A stretch of DNA of 9,136 bases from Leptospira sp. 96542 (GTDB lineage: Bacteria > Spirochaetota > Leptospiria > Leptospirales > Leptospiraceae), in NCBI GenBank assembly GCA_029310945.1, contig JARJFC010000091.1, positions 1-9,136 on the forward strand, in the 5' to 3' direction. The translations under genes were made by a program, and so were the position numbers. Of the stretch, positions 5,039 through 9,136 are shown in pieces (position 1 is the stretch's first letter; every line of letters begins with the position of its first letter). The notes under the pieces are model-generated. The model had not been told where the DNA came from. It ran no database searches and worked only from the letters and a program-made list of their open reading frames with translations.

Positions 5039-5980
5039 TCACACCGCCCCAAACCGACTCTCCGCCTGCCGCCTGAATTCAGTCGGCGTCATGCCCTTGA
5101 GTTCGAGGAAGCGGCGGTTGAAGTTGGCCACATTGCTGAAGCCCACCTGGTAGCAGATGTCGGTGACGTAGTCCTCGGTCTGCATGAGCAGGTGACAGGC
5201 GTGGTTGATGCGCACGCGGTTCACGAAGTCGGTGAAGCTGTTGCCGGTGGCGCGATGGAAGAAGCGGCTGAAGCGGCTCTGGCTCATGCCCAGCTCGTCC
5301 GCCACGTCGGCCAGGCTCAGCGGCTCGGACACGCGGGCCATGATGCGGTTGACGATGTGGTTGATCTGTTCCATCTGCGCCTCGCCCGCCTCGCCCTGCA
5401 TCTGCACGGTGGAGAGCAGTCGGTAGTCGTTGCAGTCGGCCAGGTCGGCCAGGAAGTCGCAGAAGGCGGCCAGGCGGCGCAGGCCGCGCGTGGCTTTCAC
5501 GGCGTCCCAGTGCGCTTGTGCGGCCTCGGCCATGCCGAAGAATTCGATGCCGTGGCGCGCGCGGTCCAGCAGTTGCAGCACACCGCGCAGTTCAGGGATT
5601 TCTTCGGCGGCGCGGGCCACGGGTTCGTGGCGGAACTGGATCACGCGGTCACGCCCGGGTGCGCCGCCCTCGGGCACGTCGAGCGAAATCCAGTTGTGCG
5701 GCAGGCGCGGGCCGCAGAGCACGAGGTGGCCAGGCTCGAAAGGCCCGATCCAGTCACCGACGAAGGCGCGGCCGGAGGTCTCGGTGATGAGGTGCAGCTC
5801 GTACTCTTCGTGGAAATGCCAGCGCACCAGCGGGCTGGGAAAGCCATGCGCGAGGCAGCGCACCAATCCCGTTTCTTCGGCGTCCTCGTACCCCAGGGCC
5901 GGTGAGCGGGCGAATTCGCGCTCCAGCTCGGGCTGGCGTTGGCGGGGCCGGCGGGTGCGCGGGGTGGACGTGGCAGTCAT
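5039..5980 (-). CDS. AraC-family transcriptional regulator of the polyol operon (MtlR-like)
   Basis: This 313-residue protein (from the ATG at 5980) has an N-terminal cupin-type sensor with WHFHEEYELH (about 54-63) and PHNW further on. The C-terminal AraC double helix-turn-helix has a first HTH SLADVADELGMSQSRFSRFF (about 222-241) and a second one from VTDICYQVGFSNVANFNRRF (272-291) ending in the conserved KGMTPTEFR. It lies 81 bp downstream of the fructokinase, same strand, as the last gene of the polyol cluster. In Pseudomonas fluorescens the mannitol operon is activated by the AraC-type MtlR, so a role as mannitol/sorbitol-responsive activator is likely. A TTG at 6037 would add 19 residues and reduce the gap to 24 bp. 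I prefer the ATG because the added residues look non-conserved and neither start has a clear ribosome binding site. Confidence 0.87.
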   Translation of the reverse strand: MTATSTPRTRRPRQRQPELEREFARSPALGYEDAEETGLVRCLAHGFPSPLVRWHFHEEYELHLITETSGRAFVGDWIGPFEPGHLVLCGPRLPHNWISLDVPEGGAPGRDRVIQFRHEPVARAAEEIPELRGVLQLLDRARHGIEFFGMAEAAQAHWDAVKATRGLRRLAAFCDFLADLADCNDYRLLSTVQMQGEAGEAQMEQINHIVNRIMARVSEPLSLADVADELGMSQSRFSRFFHRATGNSFTDFVNRVRINHACHLLMQTEDYVTDICYQVGFSNVANFNRRFLELKGMTPTEFRRQAESRFGAV

Positions 5981-6061
5981 GGCGTGCAGTGCGTGGTCGT
6001 CGTGAATCGCTGAAGCCGCGCCGCGTGCCAGACACAAACAAGGCGCGAGGCCGCGACCTTA

Positions 6062-7075
6062 TCACTCCGGGCGGGCCAGCGCCATGTCCAGCTCGGCGCG
6101 CGTGGGCGGGCTGGCGCCCGCGCGCGTGCAGTTGAGCGCGGCGGCCATGGCCGCGAAACCGAGCACCGTGCGCCAGGCTTCGTCGGACAAGACGGGCGGT
6201 GCGTCAGCGGCATCCGCCTCGGGGGAATGTTCGGCCGACCCGGTGGCCAACTCAGCAACAAGTTCGGCCCCCAATTGCCCCGCCCGCTCCACGCCTTGCT
6301 CCAGCAAGCCCACCATCAACGCTGCGCCGAAGGTGTCGCCCGCGGCAATGGTGTCCACCACGTGCACGACGGGCGCGGACACGGTCAGCGGCACCTGCCC
6401 CGCGCGGTACAGCGTGGCGCCCTGCCCGCCGCGTGTCAGCACCACCGCGCGCGGCCCCAGCGCGAGCACGGCCGCGGCGGCTTCGTCAGTGGGCAGACCG
6501 GGCAGGATATAGGCTAGGTCTTCGTCGCTGAGCTTGACCAGGTCGGCCAGGGCCAGCCAGCCCTGGCAGCGTGCGCGGTAATCCTGCGCGTCACGCACCA
6601 GGGTGGGCCGCGCGTTCGGGTCGAACACCACGATGCGCCGCCCGCGCTCGGCCCTCACCAGGTCCACGATGCGGCTGGCCGCGGGCTCCTGCAAGAGTGC
6701 GATGGAGCCGAACTGCAGGAAACGGCAACTCTGCGGCAGCTCAGGCAGTTGGGCAGGCGCCCACAGTGTGTCGGCCGTGCCCTGCATGTAAAAGGCGTAG
6801 TGGTTGCTGGTGGGCGTGCGCTCGACAAAGGCCAGGGTGGACGGGGCCTCGCTGCGCAGCACGAAGCGCAGATCCACGCCATTGGCCTGCAGGTAGGCGT
6901 GCAGGCGCTCGCCGAACAGGTCGCGCGAGAGTTGCGAGATGTAGCCCGTGGCCTGCCCCAGCCGCGCGGCGGCCACGGCGCAGTTGCTGGGCCCGCCGCC
7001 CTCGTGGCCCTGGAAGGCCAGCGGGCCGGTGGCGGTGAAGTCGATCAGGGATTCGCCGACGATCGCGATGCGCAT
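6062..7075 (-). CDS. PfkB-family carbohydrate kinase, probable fructokinase (MtlZ-like)
   Basis: This 337-residue ribokinase-fold kinase shows the PfkB pattern. It has GGGPSNCAVAAARLG (26-40) in the sugar-binding N-terminal region, FDPNARP (151-157), VLTRGGQGATLY (212-223), and the catalytic DTIAAGDTF (241-249) with Asp247 as the expected general base. The anion-hole glycine of the usual DTxGAGD motif is alanine at 244. The closing NCTRAG.SPP is typical of fructokinases. An acidic, Ala-rich stretch around 265-298 makes it longer than the usual 300-310 residues. The ATG at 7075 has GAGGGG nine bases upstream, and the dehydrogenase stop is only 18 bp before, so the two are co-transcribed and coupled. 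It would phosphorylate the fructose made from mannitol or sorbitol by the adjacent dehydrogenase. Sugar specificity is inferred from context. Confidence 0.87.
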   Translation of the reverse strand: MRIAIVGESLIDFTATGPLAFQGHEGGGPSNCAVAAARLGQATGYISQLSRDLFGERLHAYLQANGVDLRFVLRSEAPSTLAFVERTPTSNHYAFYMQGTADTLWAPAQLPELPQSCRFLQFGSIALLQEPAASRIVDLVRAERGRRIVVFDPNARPTLVRDAQDYRARCQGWLALADLVKLSDEDLAYILPGLPTDEAAAAVLALGPRAVVLTRGGQGATLYRAGQVPLTVSAPVVHVVDTIAAGDTFGAALMVGLLEQGVERAGQLGAELVAELATGSAEHSPEADAADAPPVLSDEAWRTVLGFAAMAAALNCTRAGASPPTRAELDMALARPE

Positions 7076-7093
7076 GGTGGCCCGCCCCTCTGT

Positions 7094-8539
7094 TCAGTGG
7101 CTCGGGTTGGCGCTGGGGGTCGCGGCCTGCGCCGTGGCCAGAAACGCGTCCACCCTCTGCCCGGCGCGGCGCACCGCGTCGACCAGGCGCGTGTCGCCGG
7201 CCAGCTCGCCCCAGAGCGTGCGGTCGGCGCAGAGCGCGGCCACGGGATCGGCCGCCTCGCAAATCGCGTGGGCGACGGCCGGGTCCATGGCCTGGTCCTG
7301 GTAGGCGTAAGGCAGCGCGCCCGCGTGCCAGCGCCGCAGAAAGGCCAGGAAGAGCGCGGGCAGCATGGCCACGCTGTCGATGCCGGCGCCCTGGGCCAGG
7401 CGCTCGCGCACGGTGGGCGCGATGAAGCCCGGGATCTTGGCGAAGCCATCGGCCGCCACGCGCTGGTTGGTGTCGCGGATGGCGGGGTTGCCGAAGCGCT
7501 CCAGCACCACGTCACGGTAGGCAGGCAGGTCCACCGGGCTGGGCTGGCCCGGGCGCGACAGGCAGGGCATCACGTCCTGCGTCACGTAGTCCCAGGCCAT
7601 CTGGCGGATGCCGGGCACGTGCGTGCCTTCATGGATGAACTGCAAACCCACCAGGGTACCGGCCCAGGCGATGCAGCTGTGGCTGGCGTTGAGGATGCGG
7701 ATCTTGGCCTCCTCGTAAGGCGCGACCGAGGACACGAGTTCCACGCCCACGCGTTCCCAGGCTGGGCGGCCGGCGATGAAGCGGTCCTCGATCACCCACT
7801 GGATGAAGCTCTCGGCCGTGACGGGCGCGGCGTCGTCCCAGCCCGTGGCGGCGCGCACGCGCGCACGCAGCTCGGCCGGCGGGCGCGGGGTGATGCGGTC
7901 CACCATGGCGTTGGGACAGCTGGTGTGGGCCTCGGCCCAGGCGGCCAGCTCGGGCAGACCCGCGTGGCGGATGAAGGCCAGCAGGCCGGCGCGGAAACGG
8001 TCGCCGTTGTGGCGCAGGTTGTCGCAGTTGAGCAGGGTGAGCGGGCCCGCGCCCGCAGCCTGGCGCGCACGCAGGATGGCGGTGACCGCGCCGTAGATGG
8101 TCTGACCCGCCTCGCCGCGCCGGGCGCGCGCCAGGTCCTCGGCCAGCTCGGGCGCCTGCAGGTCCAGGTGGTCGGCCTCGTCCAGGTAATACCCCGCCTC
8201 GGTCACCGCGAAGGACACGATGCGCGTGGCCCCATTGGCGCCGCGCGCCACCACGGGCGCGATGCCGGGCACGTAGGGGATCACCTCGCGGATGGCGCGG
8301 ATGCGTTGGTAGCGCACCTCACCCGCAGGCGAAATGGTCTCCAGCGTGTAGGCGCCGTCCTGGCGAACCAAGGCGTCCAGGGTGTCGGCCATGTCGGGCC
8401 GCAGATTGGCACCGGCCAGCGACCATTGCCTGTCACCGAGGTCGATCAGTTGCTGCAGGTACACCGCCTGGTGCGCGCGGTGGAAAGAGCCCAGGCCCAG
8501 GTGCAGCACCGTGCGTTGGGGGGCTTGCGGGGAAGTCAC
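7094..8539 (-). CDS. mtlD: Long-chain mannitol 2-dehydrogenase (polyol-specific, NAD-dependent)
   Basis: This 481-residue protein matches the usual length (about 480-490) of the polyol-specific long-chain dehydrogenases. The N-terminal dinucleotide-binding domain begins HLGLGSFHRAHQ (13-24). LLNCDNLRHNG marks the middle of the Rossmann domain. The catalytic signature K-x4-N-x2-H is KIRILNASH with Lys279, Asn284 and His287. These enzymes oxidise D-mannitol to D-fructose, and often D-arabitol or D-sorbitol, with NAD+ in the cytoplasm. The start is GTG at 8539, with GGAG eight bases upstream and the family's N-terminus right after it. It sits 38 bp after the ABC ATPase and 18 bp before the fructokinase, in the order transport, oxidation, phosphorylation. 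The symbol follows Pseudomonas fluorescens usage and is not the E. coli mannitol-1-phosphate dehydrogenase. Confidence 0.92.
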   Translation of the reverse strand: MTSPQAPQRTVLHLGLGSFHRAHQAVYLQQLIDLGDRQWSLAGANLRPDMADTLDALVRQDGAYTLETISPAGEVRYQRIRAIREVIPYVPGIAPVVARGANGATRIVSFAVTEAGYYLDEADHLDLQAPELAEDLARARRGEAGQTIYGAVTAILRARQAAGAGPLTLLNCDNLRHNGDRFRAGLLAFIRHAGLPELAAWAEAHTSCPNAMVDRITPRPPAELRARVRAATGWDDAAPVTAESFIQWVIEDRFIAGRPAWERVGVELVSSVAPYEEAKIRILNASHSCIAWAGTLVGLQFIHEGTHVPGIRQMAWDYVTQDVMPCLSRPGQPSPVDLPAYRDVVLERFGNPAIRDTNQRVAADGFAKIPGFIAPTVRERLAQGAGIDSVAMLPALFLAFLRRWHAGALPYAYQDQAMDPAVAHAICEAADPVAALCADRTLWGELAGDTRLVDAVRRAGQRVDAFLATAQAATPSANPSH

Positions 8540-8577
8540 GTCCGTGTCTCCGGAAGATGGGAAAAGAAAAGAAGCGG

Positions 8578-9136
8578 TCAGGCCGGCGCGAGCGCGCGGC
8601 CTTCGCGGTCAAAGCAGTGGAGCACGGCCGGGTCCAGCGTGACGCGCACGGCGTCGCCTGCGGCCAAGGCCACGCGCTCGGACTGCCTCGCCACGACGGA
8701 CAGGCCGCCCAGGTCCACATGGACCAGGGTGTCCGCGCCCAGCGCCTCGATCAGTTCCACCCGGCCCGGCACGCTGGACGGGGCGGCGGCATCGGTGGCG
8801 GCCTGCACACGCAAGCCCTCGGGCCGCACACCCAGGCAGCCATCCAGCGGCAGCCGCCCTTGTGTGGCCTCGGAAAAAACCGGTACGGCGTTGGCCGGGA
8901 TCAGGTTCATGGGCGGCATGCCGATGAATTGCGCGACGAACTGGTTGACGGGCCGGTCGTACAGCTCCAGCGGCGCGCCCACCTGCTCGATGCGGCCGTC
9001 GCGCAGCACCACCACGCGGTCGGCCAGGGTCATGGCCTCCACCTGGTCATGCGTGACGTAGATGGTAGTGGCGCCCAGGGCCTTGTGCAGCTTGTGGATC
9101 TCCACCCGTGTGTTACCGCGCAAGGCCGCGTCCAGG
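8578..9136 (-). CDS. Polyol/sugar ABC transporter ATP-binding protein (MalK/UgpC/SmoK type), C-terminal half, truncated by window
   Basis: The 185 residues present start inside the D-loop (LDAALRG, just after where Walker B would be). They continue with IYVTHDQVEAMTLADR, the switch histidine and the MalK-family signature. RIEQVGAPLELYDRPVNQFVAQFIG then leads into a C-terminal regulatory/TOBE domain, including GVRPEGLRV. This is the carbohydrate-uptake CUT1 type of ATPase, which energises a periplasmic-binding-protein-dependent permease at the inner membrane. Immediately downstream are mannitol dehydrogenase and fructokinase, so it is probably the mannitol/sorbitol ATPase called mtlK in Pseudomonas fluorescens or smoK in Rhodobacter. 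The Walker A and signature motifs and the start lie beyond the right edge, where the binding protein and two permease genes are expected. Confidence 0.9.
   Translation of the reverse strand, partial: LDAALRGNTRVEIHKLHKALGATTIYVTHDQVEAMTLADRVVVLRDGRIEQVGAPLELYDRPVNQFVAQFIGMPPMNLIPANAVPVFSEATQGRLPLDGCLGVRPEGLRVQAATDAAAPSSVPGRVELIEALGADTLVHVDLGGLSVVARQSERVALAAGDAVRVTLDPAVLHCFDREGRALAPA

Noticed and set aside
5192..5905. 237-codon open frame on the + strand
   Set aside because: Antisense shadow of the AraC-family gene, with low-complexity Ala/His/Val-rich translation.
5981..6037. TTG start for the AraC gene adding 19 residues
   Set aside because: A rare start with no ribosome binding site, and the added residues are not typical of the family. 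The ATG at 5980 is preferred, though TTG cannot be excluded.
6749..9061. 770-codon open frame on the + strand
   Set aside because: It runs antisense through the kinase, dehydrogenase and ABC ATPase genes, all of which show clear family motifs. Its translation is low-complexity (rich in Gly, Ala, Arg, His) with no recognisable domain.
1..9136. tRNA genes, rRNA, CRISPR array, transposase or integrase
   Set aside because: Looked for on both strands; no cloverleaf, regularly spaced repeats or mobile-element protein was seen.

Overview
The window looks like chromosomal DNA of a high-GC betaproteobacterium, most likely Burkholderiales and possibly Comamonadaceae. Support: strongly GC-biased codon use in most genes, a GroEL tail ending GGMGDMGM, and a mannitol/polyol ABC-transporter operon of the proteobacterial kind. 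This placement is inferred from composition and gene families, not from a marker gene.

Left part (1-2335): the last codons of groEL (+) end at 28, followed by a strong intrinsic terminator (54-85). A Gfo/Idh/MocA-type oxidoreductase (164-1267, -) converges on groEL and lies divergently from a LysR-type regulator (1424-2335, +). The 156-bp gap between them carries an inverted repeat suited to control by the LysR protein.

Middle accessory block (about 2336-5038): a CopG/ParD-like antitoxin (2440-2709) overlaps by ATGA the start of a ParE/RelE-like toxin that is cut short after 33 codons (2706-2807). Just after the break lies a decayed copy of the 3' end of groEL (about 2830-2955), followed by a decayed copy of the groEL terminator (to 3009). 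So the groEL tail plus terminator occurs twice, about 2.9 kb apart: intact at the left edge and degenerate here. Next comes a visibly AT-richer gene for an AIPR-family (abortive infection phage resistance) protein (3269-4954). It has its own promoter and a perfect inverted repeat over the -10 region. Its N-terminus resembles a PD-(D/E)XK nuclease fold with the usual lysine position occupied by histidine. The block looks like a small defence/toxin-antitoxin patch built up by insertions, deletion and decay.

Right part (5039-9136, all minus strand): a polyol catabolic cluster transcribed right to left. It holds the 3' part of a MalK/SmoK-type ABC ATPase, a long-chain mannitol dehydrogenase (GTG start), a PfkB fructokinase, and an AraC-family regulator with a cupin sensor domain. 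The logic matches the mtl cluster of Pseudomonas fluorescens: uptake of mannitol/sorbitol/arabitol, oxidation to the ketose, phosphorylation of fructose, with AraC-type control. The transporter subunits expected upstream would lie past the right edge. No tRNA, rRNA, CRISPR array or complete insertion sequence was seen.
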